From BPGX01 sp035405785 (GTDB taxonomy: Bacteria; Bacteroidota; Bacteroidia; B-17B0; Aurantibacillaceae): a DNA stretch of 64,000 nucleotides. Under the pieces are notes generated by a model. It was given only the letters and a program-made list of their open reading frames with translations. It did no database searches and had not been told where the DNA came from. How positions within the stretch are numbered: the stretch's first letter is position 1; every line of letters starts with the position of its first letter. Made by a program: the position numbers and the translations under genes. Positions 1 to 7,942 of the stretch are shown here, piece by piece. The stretch spans positions 1 through 64,000 of the forward strand of contig DAONJS010000010.1 in assembly GCA_035405785.1 (NCBI GenBank), written 5' to 3'.

Positions 1-14
1 TAATTTTGGGGGTG

Positions 15-22
15 CAAATATA
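15..22 (-). promoter_or_regulatory. Bacteroidota -7 promoter box (leftward)
   Basis: The minus strand reads TATATTTG, a full match to the Bacteroidota TAnnTTTG element. A TTG lies about 21 bases upstream (44-46). It would drive a gene starting beyond the left edge of the window. Confidence 0.55.
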
Positions 23-373
23 CATACAAGTTTCCCGTTTCTCCAAATTTTTTTTTAACTTCCTATGAAAATTTTTTATATCATGCTGAATTTCAGGTGA
101 TTATTTTTTTTGATTTTTTATTTATACATTTTTGAATATTAATTTTCTTGAATTTCATTGTTATATACAGAACAAGATAATAAAGTTAAAAATACTCTTA
201 ACCCTCCTCAAAAAAAAATATGTGTATAATACTGATGGCAACGAAGTTAGCGATGATATTAAGAAGCATAACAAATTGAATTTAAGGAGTTTCAGATGTC
301 ATATATATTTTGTTTGAATTTATCACCATAACAATTAATAACTTGAATCTACTTTAGAAAATTCTCCTCAAAG

Positions 374-400
374 TAATGGCAGTAGCCATTAGTAATTTTT
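374..400 (+). terminator. possible hairpin terminator
   Basis: TAATGGC at 374-380 pairs with GCCATTA at 385-391 around the loop AGTA and is followed by a T-rich stretch. No upstream gene is visible on this strand, so its function is uncertain. Confidence 0.3.
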
Positions 401-670
401 GTTGAGATGAAGGATAAACAATTGATGAGATTAGTTTATTTCATTCTCAATGAAGATAAAACTAAATTTAAATTGTGATGTACACTCTAATAAAATAAAA
501 TACATATTTCAGATAATAAAGTTATTTTGGATAATTGACAAACTATCATTTTTAGTGAAAAGTATGAAAAATAACTTTAAACTATTGAAAATCAAATTGT
601 TATAAAAAATTAAAAAAATCATTTCTAATTGTAATATTTTCTTTATATTTAACCGCAAAAATTAAAATTT

Positions 671-2314
671 ATGAAAACAAAAATGTTTTACACTCTTTCA
701 AAAAGAGTAATGTTGCTAATAAGTAGTTGTGTTATAGCGGTATTCAATTCGAATGCTCAAAATGTTGGGATTAATCCAACTGGTTCATCTCCGAATGCTT
801 CTGCTGGATTGGATGTAGATTTTACAAATAAAGGTGTTTTAGTTCCAAGGGTTGCTTTAACAGCAAGAAACAGTAATGCACCAATTGGTGTAGGTATTGC
901 AACAAGTTTACTAGTGTATAATACTGCAACAGCAGGGACATATCCAAACAATGTAACACCAGGATATTATTACTGGGATGGGGCTCAATGGCAGAGATTA
1001 ATGAATGGTGTTGCAAATGGTTGGCAAATTAATGGAAATACATTGACAGGCACATTACCTGCAACACCTAATGAATTTATTGGAACCATTAATGCGGCTG
1101 ACTGGATTATTAAGACAAATAACACAGAAAGAATGAGAGTAACATCGGGAGGACAAGTAGTAGTAAATAATGCAACTCCTTTTGCTGGTGATGTATTCTC
1201 ATCTTTTGCGGCAGGTACAAATGCAGCAATAAATGGATACGCTACTGGTAGTGGTGATGCAGTTTATGGACAAAATACAGGATCAGGATTTACAATTGTA
1301 GGTATAACGACAAATACTAATCCAGCTGTGTATGGACAAGGACCTGCAACTGGAGTGTATGGTATAGCAAGTGCTAATAATGGAACGGGAATTTTTGGGG
1401 TCGGACCATCTTCTGTAACTGTAGATGGAGTAAATGGACTAGCAGGACATAATCAAGCAATGGGGGTTGTGGCATTAAATACTAATATAGCTGGAACTGG
1501 GTTAATAGTAGGAGGTAATAATGTTGCTACTATGAATTATCTTACAAATGGTTCTGGAATAGCAGCAACAAGTACAACTTTTGGAATAGTGTCATATGGT
1601 ACTTCTTCTACTAATGGAAACGGTATATCTGCAGCAGGAAATAATTTAGGTATTATAAATTATGCGACTGGAAGTGGTGGCACATTTCAAGGTCAAAGTA
1701 TAGGTGTATATGGACACGCTGTAGGTACAGGTGGAACAACTTTTGGAGGATATTTTGATAATGGTAGTGGAACAGGATATGCTTATGTAGGAGGTCAAAA
1801 CGGTGCAACATCCTATAAAATTCTTGGAGGAGGTACTGCTGCATCTATTGTTAAAGATTTAAATGGGAATTTAGTTACAATGTCTTGTCCTGAAGCACCA
1901 GAAATTTTATTTGAAGATTACGGTTTTGGACAATTAGTAAATGGTAAAGCTCACATTGATTTAGACCCAATTCTTGTAAAAAATATTAGTGTAAATGATA
2001 AACATCCGCTTCGTGTATTTATTCAATTAGAAGGTGATTGCAAAGGTGTTTATGTTACTAATAAAACAAATACTGGCTTTGATGTGATTGAAATAGAGAA
2101 TGGAAAATCAAATGTAAAATTTGCTTATCATATAATTGCAAATCGTGCTGATGATTTTGATAACAATGGAAATTTGGTTTCAAAGAACGCTGATGTAAGA
2201 TTCCCGCCCGCTCCACCTAAACAAATCCCAATTCAAAATCAAACAAGTATTAAAAAGGTAAATACGAATAATTTATCTAATACTCCCTCTATTAAACAAT
2301 TAGGTAAAAAATAG
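671..2314 (+). CDS. secreted tail-fibre-like/adhesin-like surface protein
   Basis: This is a 547-residue exported protein of unknown function. The first 29 residues form a signal peptide ending SNAQ. Next comes NVGINPTG and 'GLDVDFTNKGVLVPRVALT', the opening seen in many large Bacteroidota surface proteins that resemble phage tail fibres, then a YYYWDGAQW motif. Residues about 180-390 are Gly/Thr/Asn-rich, beta-repeat-like sequence with recurring VYG and GTGG units. A conserved-looking block at about 400-500 (CPEAPEILFEDYGFG, HPLRVFIQLEGDCKGVYV) matches a C-terminal region I recall from related Bacteroidota proteins. The tail is low-complexity Pro/Asn/Lys. I see no typical type IX sorting domain and no S74 peptidase. 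It is monocistronic, with a strong terminator after it. No phage genes are nearby. Confidence 0.7.
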   Translation: MKTKMFYTLSKRVMLLISSCVIAVFNSNAQNVGINPTGSSPNASAGLDVDFTNKGVLVPRVALTARNSNAPIGVGIATSLLVYNTATAGTYPNNVTPGYYYWDGAQWQRLMNGVANGWQINGNTLTGTLPATPNEFIGTINAADWIIKTNNTERMRVTSGGQVVVNNATPFAGDVFSSFAAGTNAAINGYATGSGDAVYGQNTGSGFTIVGITTNTNPAVYGQGPATGVYGIASANNGTGIFGVGPSSVTVDGVNGLAGHNQAMGVVALNTNIAGTGLIVGGNNVATMNYLTNGSGIAATSTTFGIVSYGTSSTNGNGISAAGNNLGIINYATGSGGTFQGQSIGVYGHAVGTGGTTFGGYFDNGSGTGYAYVGGQNGATSYKILGGGTAASIVKDLNGNLVTMSCPEAPEILFEDYGFGQLVNGKAHIDLDPILVKNISVNDKHPLRVFIQLEGDCKGVYVTNKTNTGFDVIEIENGKSNVKFAYHIIANRADDFDNNGNLVSKNADVRFPPAPPKQIPIQNQTSIKKVNTNNLSNTPSIKQLGKK

Positions 2315-2338
2315 TTTTTTTTATTAGTCAATACCATT

Positions 2339-2369
2339 AAGGCAAATCCTTCGTAGATTTGCCTTTTTT
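2339..2369 (+). terminator. rho-independent terminator
   Basis: AAGGCAAATC pairs with GATTTGCCTT around a 7-base loop and runs into six T. It follows the stop of the secreted protein gene by about 25 bases. Its 3' arm contains a promoter-like box for the next gene. Confidence 0.85.
2354..2361 (+). promoter_or_regulatory. possible -7 box inside the terminator arm
   Basis: TAGATTTG fits TAnnTTTG and lies 13 bases before the ATG at 2375, inside the 3' arm of the preceding terminator. No good -33 TTG is visible. It could start a nearly leaderless transcript for the amidohydrolase gene, or the match may be chance. Confidence 0.35.
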
Positions 2370-2374
2370 GTTTT

Positions 2375-3553
2375 ATGAAGATATTAAAAGCCAATTTCAT
2401 CTTTGATGGTGAAAAATTTTTGAGAGAAAATGCTGTAGTTTTAAATGAAAATAAAATTGTTGATGTTATTTATATTCCAGATGAAAGTTTAGAACAATAT
2501 AGCAAAATTGATTTACTAGATGGTATTTTAGTTCCTGGTTTTGTAAATGCTCATTGTCACTTAGAATTAAGTTATTTGCAAAATATTTTTAGCCCTCAAT
2601 GTACAATGACAGGTTTTTTAAAACAAATGATTTCTAAAAGAAATTCTTTTTCTGATGAAGAAAAAAAAGAGAATGCAAAGTTCTGGGATAATAAAATGTT
2701 TGAAAATGGAATTGTAGTTGTTGGAGATATAGTTAATTCTACTGATACATTAGATATAAAAGTGAATAGTCCTATTAAATATCAAAATTTTGTAGAAGTA
2801 TTTGGATTATCTGAAATTCATTCTGATAAAATTTTTTCTCATGCAATTGAAATACTAAAACAATTTCAAAGTAAAAATCTTAAAGCACAGTTAGTACCTC
2901 ATGCTCCTTATAGTTTATCTGAAAATTTGTGGAAAAATTTATTAGATTACTTAATTAAAGAGAATAGTAAAAAGATTTTAAGTTTTCATTTTTTTGAAAG
3001 TAATGATGAAAAAGAAATTTTAGAAGGAATTTATTCAAATTCTATGTTTGATTATTTTTCAAAGGAACTTAATTACTCAGATCATTATTTGAAAAATCTA
3101 TTTCAAACATTTTGGAATAAATTTGAAAAAATCGTAGAGGTTTCTGATAATTTATTGTTAGTACACAATACATATTTGAACACAAAATTTTTATATAAAC
3201 TTAAAAATCATATTGATAAAATTTACTTTTGTTTGTGTCCAAATGCGAATCTGTTCATTGAAAGTAAGTTGCCTGATTTAAATTTAATTCAGCAGTATTC
3301 AGATAAGATTTGTTTAGGAACAGATAGTTTGGCGTCTAATAATAATTTAAGTATAATAGATGAAATAAATACTTTGCTTAATAATTTTGATGTTTCAATA
3401 GAAAATGTTCTTAAATTTGCTACATCAAATGGAGCAAAAGCATTAGGGTTAGAAAAAGAAGTGGGATATATCAAAAAAAATTATTCCACACCCTTTAATT
3501 TAATCAATATTAAAGAAAAGAGTGTGGAATTAAAAAAAGTGATTAAATACTAA
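2375..3553 (+). CDS. amidohydrolase (cytosine/aminofutalosine deaminase-like superfamily)
   Basis: This 392-residue metal-dependent hydrolase belongs to the cyclic amidohydrolase superfamily. The metal-site pattern is complete in order: HCHLE (about residue 60), LVPHAPYS (about 172), SFHFFES (about 207), LVHNTYL (about 265) and GTDSLASNN (about 315). The end ('ATSNGAKALGLEKEVGYI') is the usual closing segment of this fold. The HxHLE/HFxES signature resembles aminodeoxyfutalosine deaminases and the S-adenosylhomocysteine/chlorohydrolase group, so a role in futalosine menaquinone synthesis is possible, but no mqn gene is nearby to support it. The gene follows a terminator by only 6 bases and converges with rplI with a 3-bp gap. 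Confidence 0.8.
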   Translation: MKILKANFIFDGEKFLRENAVVLNENKIVDVIYIPDESLEQYSKIDLLDGILVPGFVNAHCHLELSYLQNIFSPQCTMTGFLKQMISKRNSFSDEEKKENAKFWDNKMFENGIVVVGDIVNSTDTLDIKVNSPIKYQNFVEVFGLSEIHSDKIFSHAIEILKQFQSKNLKAQLVPHAPYSLSENLWKNLLDYLIKENSKKILSFHFFESNDEKEILEGIYSNSMFDYFSKELNYSDHYLKNLFQTFWNKFEKIVEVSDNLLLVHNTYLNTKFLYKLKNHIDKIYFCLCPNANLFIESKLPDLNLIQQYSDKICLGTDSLASNNNLSIIDEINTLLNNFDVSIENVLKFATSNGAKALGLEKEVGYIKKNYSTPFNLINIKEKSVELKKVIKY

Positions 3554-3556
3554 TAA

Positions 3557-4006
3557 TTATTTTTCCTCTGCTACTTCAAAAGTAATTTCTGTAGAAATAT
3601 CTTTGTAAACTTTTATTTTTGCTTTGTAAGTGCCTAATGTTTTAATTTGTTCTTCTGCAAGAATAATTGATTTTCTGTCGATATTAAATCCTTGTTCTTG
3701 TAAAGCTTGTGCAATTTGAATAGTAGTAACAGAACCAAAGATTTTTCCGCTTTCGCCAGCTTTTGTAAAAACTTTTACAATAGTTGTTGAAAGTTTTGTA
3801 GCAGTATCTTGTGCTTCTTTTCTTAATTTTTCTTCTTTGTGTTGTTTTTGCTTAACAATTTCAACATTCATTTTTTTAGCACTTTCTGTGGCTTCTATAG
3901 CAAGGCCTTTTGGAATTAAAAAGTTTCTTGCATAACCTGGCTTTACATTAACCACATCATGCTTATAGCCCAAATTGGGAACATCTTGTTGTAAAATGAT
4001 TTCCAT
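3557..4006 (-). CDS. rplI: 50S ribosomal protein bL9
   Basis: A 149-residue protein with the bL9 layout. The N-terminal 23S rRNA-binding domain has the signature 'VPNLGYKHDVVNVKPGYARN', close to the family's G-x(2)-G-x(4)-V-x(2)-G-[FY]-x(2)-N pattern, and LIPKGLA follows. A charged connecting helix (about 45-75) leads to the C-terminal domain (KIFGSVTTIQIAQALQEQG). Length is normal. It is the last gene of the leftward rpsF-rpsR-rplI operon, 24 bp after rpsR. Confidence 0.97.
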   Translation of the reverse strand: MEIILQQDVPNLGYKHDVVNVKPGYARNFLIPKGLAIEATESAKKMNVEIVKQKQHKEEKLRKEAQDTATKLSTTIVKVFTKAGESGKIFGSVTTIQIAQALQEQGFNIDRKSIILAEEQIKTLGTYKAKIKVYKDISTEITFEVAEEK

Positions 4007-4030
4007 ATCTTTAATTTTTAATTAAATAAA

Positions 4031-4303
4031 TTATTTTAATAAATCAGTAGTGAATGGCAATAGTGCCAAATGTCTTGCTCTTTTGATGGCTTGTGCAAGA
4101 CGTTTTTGATATTTCAATGAAGTTCCTGTAATTCTTCTAGGTAAAATTTTACCCTGTTCATTTACAAATTTCAAAAGGAAATCAGGATCTTTGTAATCAA
4201 TATACTTAATGCCATTTTTTTTGAACCAGCAATATTTTTTCTTTTTTTCTTTTACCTCTATATTTAATGGGTTGAGGTATCTAATTTCTGAATTTGAACT
4301 CAT
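4031..4303 (-). CDS. rpsR: 30S ribosomal protein bS18
   Basis: This 90-residue protein has the bS18 core, including IKYIDYKDPDFLLKFVNEQG, KILPRRITGTSLKYQKRLAQ and AIKRARHLALLPF. It binds 16S rRNA in the platform next to bS6, its operon partner. In Bacteroidota, bS18, bS6 and bS21 are reported to sequester the anti-Shine-Dalgarno tail of 16S rRNA, which fits the scarcity of Shine-Dalgarno sequences here. It lies between rpsF and rplI with gaps of 24-27 bp. Confidence 0.97.
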   Translation of the reverse strand: MSSNSEIRYLNPLNIEVKEKKKKYCWFKKNGIKYIDYKDPDFLLKFVNEQGKILPRRITGTSLKYQKRLAQAIKRARHLALLPFTTDLLK

Positions 4304-4330
4304 AGTAGTATTGTTTTATTTAAAAATAAT

Positions 4331-4738
4331 TTAATCAATATCTTCTTCTTTTACTTTTTTAGCAGAAGGTCTTTTCTTTTTAGATGAAGAAATAGTTGAG
4401 GATGATTTTAATTTTGCTTTTCTTTTTTCAGCATATTCAATAGCATATTTATCCATTGCCACTGTAAGATAGCGAAGCACTCTTTCATCTCTTTTGAAAG
4501 CTGTTTCTAAATCTTTTACAAGAGTAGGACTTTCGGTGCTAAATTCAATCAGGAAGTAAAATCCTGTTGATTTTTTCTGAATGGGATATGCTAATTTTCT
4601 TAATCCCCATACTTCTTCATGAAGTACTTTTGCTTTTTGTTGTTTTAAGAATTGTGTGAATTGTTTTGCGGCCTCCTTTGCCTGTTCTTCAGACAAAACG
4701 GGAGTTAAAATGAAGACCGTTTCATAACGTTTTTCCAT
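4331..4738 (-). CDS. rpsF: 30S ribosomal protein bS6
   Basis: A 135-residue bS6. The typical start MEKRYETVFILTPVLSEEQ is followed by 'VWGLRKLAYPIQKKSTGFYF', which holds the family's core pattern, and then FKRDERVLRYLTV. The Lys/Ser-rich tail (about 110-135) is a lineage extension. It is the first gene of the rpsF-rpsR-rplI operon and has a clear promoter 22 bases upstream. That leaves a leader too short for the S6:S18-binding structure described in some other bacteria. Confidence 0.97.
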   Translation of the reverse strand: MEKRYETVFILTPVLSEEQAKEAAKQFTQFLKQQKAKVLHEEVWGLRKLAYPIQKKSTGFYFLIEFSTESPTLVKDLETAFKRDERVLRYLTVAMDKYAIEYAEKRKAKLKSSSTISSSKKKRPSAKKVKEEDID

Positions 4739-4760
4739 GTGATTAATTTTTTAAGGGGTG

Positions 4761-4768
4761 CAAATATA
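4761..4768 (-). promoter_or_regulatory. promoter of rpsF-rpsR-rplI
   Basis: The minus strand has TATATTTG (TAnnTTTG) 22 bases before the rpsF ATG and a TTG (4789-4791) 20 bases further upstream. This is close to the ideal Bacteroidota -33/-7 layout. Confidence 0.8.
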
Positions 4769-4870
4769 GGAAATAGTATTTATTTCTACAAAATTTTTTT
4801 GTTCAGATTTAAAATTGAGTCCAAAATATACAAAAAAACTCTGTTTTCCGAAGGTATTAGAATAATAATA

Positions 4871-5121
4871 TTTTTTTCTCACTTTTTTTAGAAAAAAGTA
4901 AGCAAAAAATCTCATCCTGCGAGCTAACTTCCCGCTCTGTTTTTTGTAAGAATTTCAGTTAAGGTATGGATAATGCTGTCATCTTTGTTGAAAGAGTTCC
5001 ATTTGGTTATCCGCTTTTCTACACTTTTAGAATATCAAAAGTTTATTCAGCATTATCAACGCAAGCGCCCTTGCCGAAATTCTAAACAAAAAACATTCAC
5101 CCCTCCCACTGACGCAGGATG
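4871..5121. repeat. nested inverted-repeat element
   Basis: This fills most of the gene-free stretch 4739-5233. Three nested arm pairs share one centre: CATCCTGCG 4913-4921 with CGCAGGATG 5113-5121; 4939-4956 (GTTTTTTG..GAATTTC) with 5076-5094 (GAAATTC..CAAAAAAC, one-base bulge); and GATAATGCTG 4969-4978 with CAGCATTATC 5048-5057. A T-run/A-run hairpin with core ACTTTTTT/AAAAAAGT (4881-4898) lies just outside. No open frame of note. It looks like a non-autonomous or structured repeat. I see no clean target duplication. Confidence 0.6.
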
Positions 5122-5233
5122 TATTAAGTGGAATTTTTTGTTTTGATTGTATTAAACAATAGCTTGTTTAACATCATCTTTCTGAATCCTGCTCGTAATT
5201 TTTTCGGAAATTGAAATAACTTTGGTATAGTTA

Positions 5234-5752
5234 TTACTCTTTTACAAATAATGATTTTAATTCTGTAGCGTCATCGGGTTTTAGTCGGCCGCTTAAGATA
5301 AGAGATAATTGTCTGCGGCGAAGAGCGGCATCATATCTCTTTTTTTCAAGTTCTGTTTTTGGAACAACTTTTGGGACTGGCAATGGAGTACCATTTTGGT
5401 CAATAGCAACATAAGTAGCAATGGCTTCATTGCACTTGGTTCTTTTTCCGGTTACAGTATTTTCTACATAAACATCAATAATTACTTCCATACTTGTACC
5501 AAAGGATCGGCTAACTTGTGCTTCTAATGTAACAATGCTATTTACTTTTATAGGAACAGAAAATGAAATATGATTTATGGCGGCTGTAACGGTTACCCTT
5601 CCAGAATGTCTTTGGGCGGCAATACTGCCTGCAATATCAATCCATTCCATTAATCTTCCGCCAAACAGATTGCCTAAAGGGTTGGTATCACTTGGCAAAA
5701 CAATTTCAGTTTTTACACATTTTGATTCTGATGGTGATTTTTCTTCATCCAT
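5234..5752 (-). CDS. acyl-CoA thioesterase (hotdog fold, YciA/ACOT family)
   Basis: A 172-residue protein that probably hydrolyses acyl-CoA to free fatty acid and CoA in the cytoplasm. The family signature 'PSDTNPLGNLFGGRLMEWID' lies at about 20-39, followed by AGSIAAQRHSG, the 'HISFSVPIKVNSIVTLEAQV' block and a C-terminal KRYDAALRRRQ segment typical of the BFIT/ACOT7-like branch. Length is usual for a single hotdog domain. It starts 11 bp after the ftsH stop, so it is probably cotranscribed with ftsH. Substrate range cannot be read from sequence. Confidence 0.88.
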   Translation of the reverse strand: MDEEKSPSESKCVKTEIVLPSDTNPLGNLFGGRLMEWIDIAGSIAAQRHSGRVTVTAAINHISFSVPIKVNSIVTLEAQVSRSFGTSMEVIIDVYVENTVTGKRTKCNEAIATYVAIDQNGTPLPVPKVVPKTELEKKRYDAALRRRQLSLILSGRLKPDDATELKSLFVKE

Positions 5753-5763
5753 ATTATTAGTTT

Positions 5764-7917
5764 TTATTGATTGGAAGAAGTTACTTCACTTTTCTTAAAT
5801 GGACTTGGTCCAAGAATTTCTTCTAAATCTTCTTTGAATATCACTTCTTTTTCTAGTAATCTGTTAGCGAGTTTGCTTAATGCTTCTTTCTTTTCATTAA
5901 GTATATTTTTTGCTCTTTGATAAGCAATATCAGTCATTTTCTTTACTTCTTCATCAATTATTTCTGCAGTTTTTTCACTATAAGGTTTTGAAAAACCATA
6001 TTCAGATTGGCCAGTACTATCGTAGTAACTAATGTTTCCTATTTTTGGATTTAATCCATAATAAACAACAGTTGCATAAGCTTGTTTTGTAACTTTTTCT
6101 AAATCATTCATTGCTCCAGTAGAGATTTTTCCAAAAACCACATCTTCTGCGGCTCTTCCGCCCAATGCGGCGGTCATTTCGTCAAGAATTTGATCTGTAG
6201 TTGTAATGTGTCTTTCTTCGGGTAAATACCATGCGGCACCTAATGATTTTCCGCGAGGTACAATGGTTACTTTTACTAATGGAGCAGCGTGTTCTAAAAA
6301 CCAGCTGACAGTAGCATGACCAGCTTCGTGAAAGGCAATGATTTTCTTTTCTTCGGGTGTAATAATTCTATTTTTCATTTCTAATCCTGCAATCACTCTA
6401 TCTACTGCATCCAGAAAATCTTCTTTACTTACTACTTTTTTACCTTTTCTGGCAGCTATTAATGCGGCTTCATTACAGATATTAGCAATGTCTGCTCCGC
6501 TAAATCCAGGTGTTTGTCTTGCTAAAAATTCTACATTAACACTGCTATCAATTTTAATTTTTTTGAGGTGAACTTTGAAAATTTCTTCTCTATCTTTTAC
6601 ATCTGGCATTTCAATATAAATATGGCGGTCAAATCTTCCGGGACGAAGTAGAGCTTTATCTAAAATATCAGCACGGTTTGTAGCAGCAAGGACAATTACA
6701 CCGCTATTAGCAGCAAAGCCATCCATTTCAGTAAGTAATTGATTTAAAGTACTTTCACGCTCATCATTTGCACCGGTTGAAATGTTTTTAGATCTGGAAC
6801 GACCGATGGCATCAATTTCATCAATGAAAATAATACAAGGGGCTTTTTCTTTGGCTTGGGCAAATAAATCTCTTACACGAGATGCTCCAACACCGACAAA
6901 CATTTCAACAAATTCAGAACCGGATATAGAAAAGAATGGCACTTTTGCTTCACCTGCAATGGCTTTTGCAAGCAGTGTTTTTCCTGTGCCGGGAGGACCA
7001 ACTAATAGTACGCCTTTTGGAATTTTTGCACCCAATTCTGTGTATTTAGCAGGATTTTTTAGAAAATCAACAATTTCCTGCATTTCTGTTTTTGCACCTT
7101 CTAATCCTGCAACATCTGCAAAAGTAATACCTGGTGTTTTGTCTTTATCAAATAATTGTGCTTTTGATCTGCCAAAACTAAAAATAGAACCAGGACTTCC
7201 TGGAGCATTGCTTGACATTCTTCGGAGTAAAATTATCCAGAATAATCCAAAAATAATTAATGGAACAATCCATGATAAATGGTCTGTCCAGTTAGTTTCT
7301 TCAATAGATCGGGGAAAAACTTGTCTGTTTTTAGGAATATTTGCGGCTTCCTGAACTTTTTCTACGCGGTTTAGAAAAAAATCTACGGAAGGAATACTTA
7401 CAACAAAATGAGGACCTTTGAATCTTTTATCTGGAAAGTATGGTAGTCCAGTATTTGGGTCTTTGTAGCGGGGAGAATGTAATAAAGAATCTCTGTTAAT
7501 AGTAATTTGAGCATATTTACCATTAACGATAATAATATCTGTAACATCACCGTGAGCAAGCATTTCTTCAAATTTAGTTTGGCTAATTTCAATTTGTCGG
7601 CGAAGAGGATCGTTATTAAAAAATGTAAGGAATAAGATGATGGCTATTACTAATCCATAAATCCAGTAAAACGAATTGCCACCAGGATTGTTTGGTGCTT
7701 TTTTTCGTTCATTAAAAATCTTTTGTTTAAGTTGTTCAAATTGTTTTTGACGAATTTGTTCTTCTGTTAGTTCTTCTTTTGGTTTATCAGAATCGTTACT
7801 TGAAGTGTTTTTGTTTTCAGTATTTTCTGAAGGAGAATTAGATTGTTGTTCTTTTGTATTTGTAGTATTAGTTTTTTCTGAATTTTCAGTTATATTATTT
7901 TGATTTTGCATGTCCAT
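5764..7917 (-). CDS. ftsH: ATP-dependent zinc metalloprotease FtsH
   Basis: A 717-residue membrane AAA+ protease that degrades misfolded and regulatory proteins. Residues 1-80 are a low-complexity Asn/Ser/Glu/Lys extension. TM1 is at about 83-100, the periplasmic domain at 105-212 and TM2 at 214-231. The AAA module has Walker A GPPGTGKT (307-314), Walker B CIIFIDEIDA, and the arginine-finger region ATNRADILDKALLRPGRFDR. The zinc site HEAGH lies near 530. The C-terminus ends in Ser/Asn/Gln. The start is an ATG 25 bp after the rsfS stop. The order rsfS-ftsH is common in Bacteroidota. An in-frame ATG two codons later is also possible. Confidence 0.97.
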   Translation of the reverse strand: MDMQNQNNITENSEKTNTTNTKEQQSNSPSENTENKNTSSNDSDKPKEELTEEQIRQKQFEQLKQKIFNERKKAPNNPGGNSFYWIYGLVIAIILFLTFFNNDPLRRQIEISQTKFEEMLAHGDVTDIIIVNGKYAQITINRDSLLHSPRYKDPNTGLPYFPDKRFKGPHFVVSIPSVDFFLNRVEKVQEAANIPKNRQVFPRSIEETNWTDHLSWIVPLIIFGLFWIILLRRMSSNAPGSPGSIFSFGRSKAQLFDKDKTPGITFADVAGLEGAKTEMQEIVDFLKNPAKYTELGAKIPKGVLLVGPPGTGKTLLAKAIAGEAKVPFFSISGSEFVEMFVGVGASRVRDLFAQAKEKAPCIIFIDEIDAIGRSRSKNISTGANDERESTLNQLLTEMDGFAANSGVIVLAATNRADILDKALLRPGRFDRHIYIEMPDVKDREEIFKVHLKKIKIDSSVNVEFLARQTPGFSGADIANICNEAALIAARKGKKVVSKEDFLDAVDRVIAGLEMKNRIITPEEKKIIAFHEAGHATVSWFLEHAAPLVKVTIVPRGKSLGAAWYLPEERHITTTDQILDEMTAALGGRAAEDVVFGKISTGAMNDLEKVTKQAYATVVYYGLNPKIGNISYYDSTGQSEYGFSKPYSEKTAEIIDEEVKKMTDIAYQRAKNILNEKKEALSKLANRLLEKEVIFKEDLEEILGPSPFKKSEVTSSNQ

Positions 7918-7942
7918 AATTGGTAAATTGATTTTTTAAATT

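Larger units (their letters stand above)
1..670. other. AT-rich non-coding leader region
   Basis: About 670 bases with no convincing gene. A short open frame at 132-317 has no recognisable protein features and is probably chance. A leftward promoter box lies at its left end and a hairpin with a T-rich tail near 374-400. The rest is very AT-rich sequence upstream of the secreted protein gene that begins at 671. Confidence 0.6.

Noticed and set aside
132..317. Short open frame upstream of the secreted protein gene
   Set aside because: No domain, signal or promoter; very AT-rich; composition fits chance.
671..2314. Prophage tail fibre
   Set aside because: It has a signal peptide and no phage structural, lysis or integration genes nearby; the neighbours are core bacterial genes.
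4331..4738. S6:S18 leader-binding RNA control
   Set aside because: The promoter box lies only 22 bases upstream, leaving too little leader RNA for the known structure.
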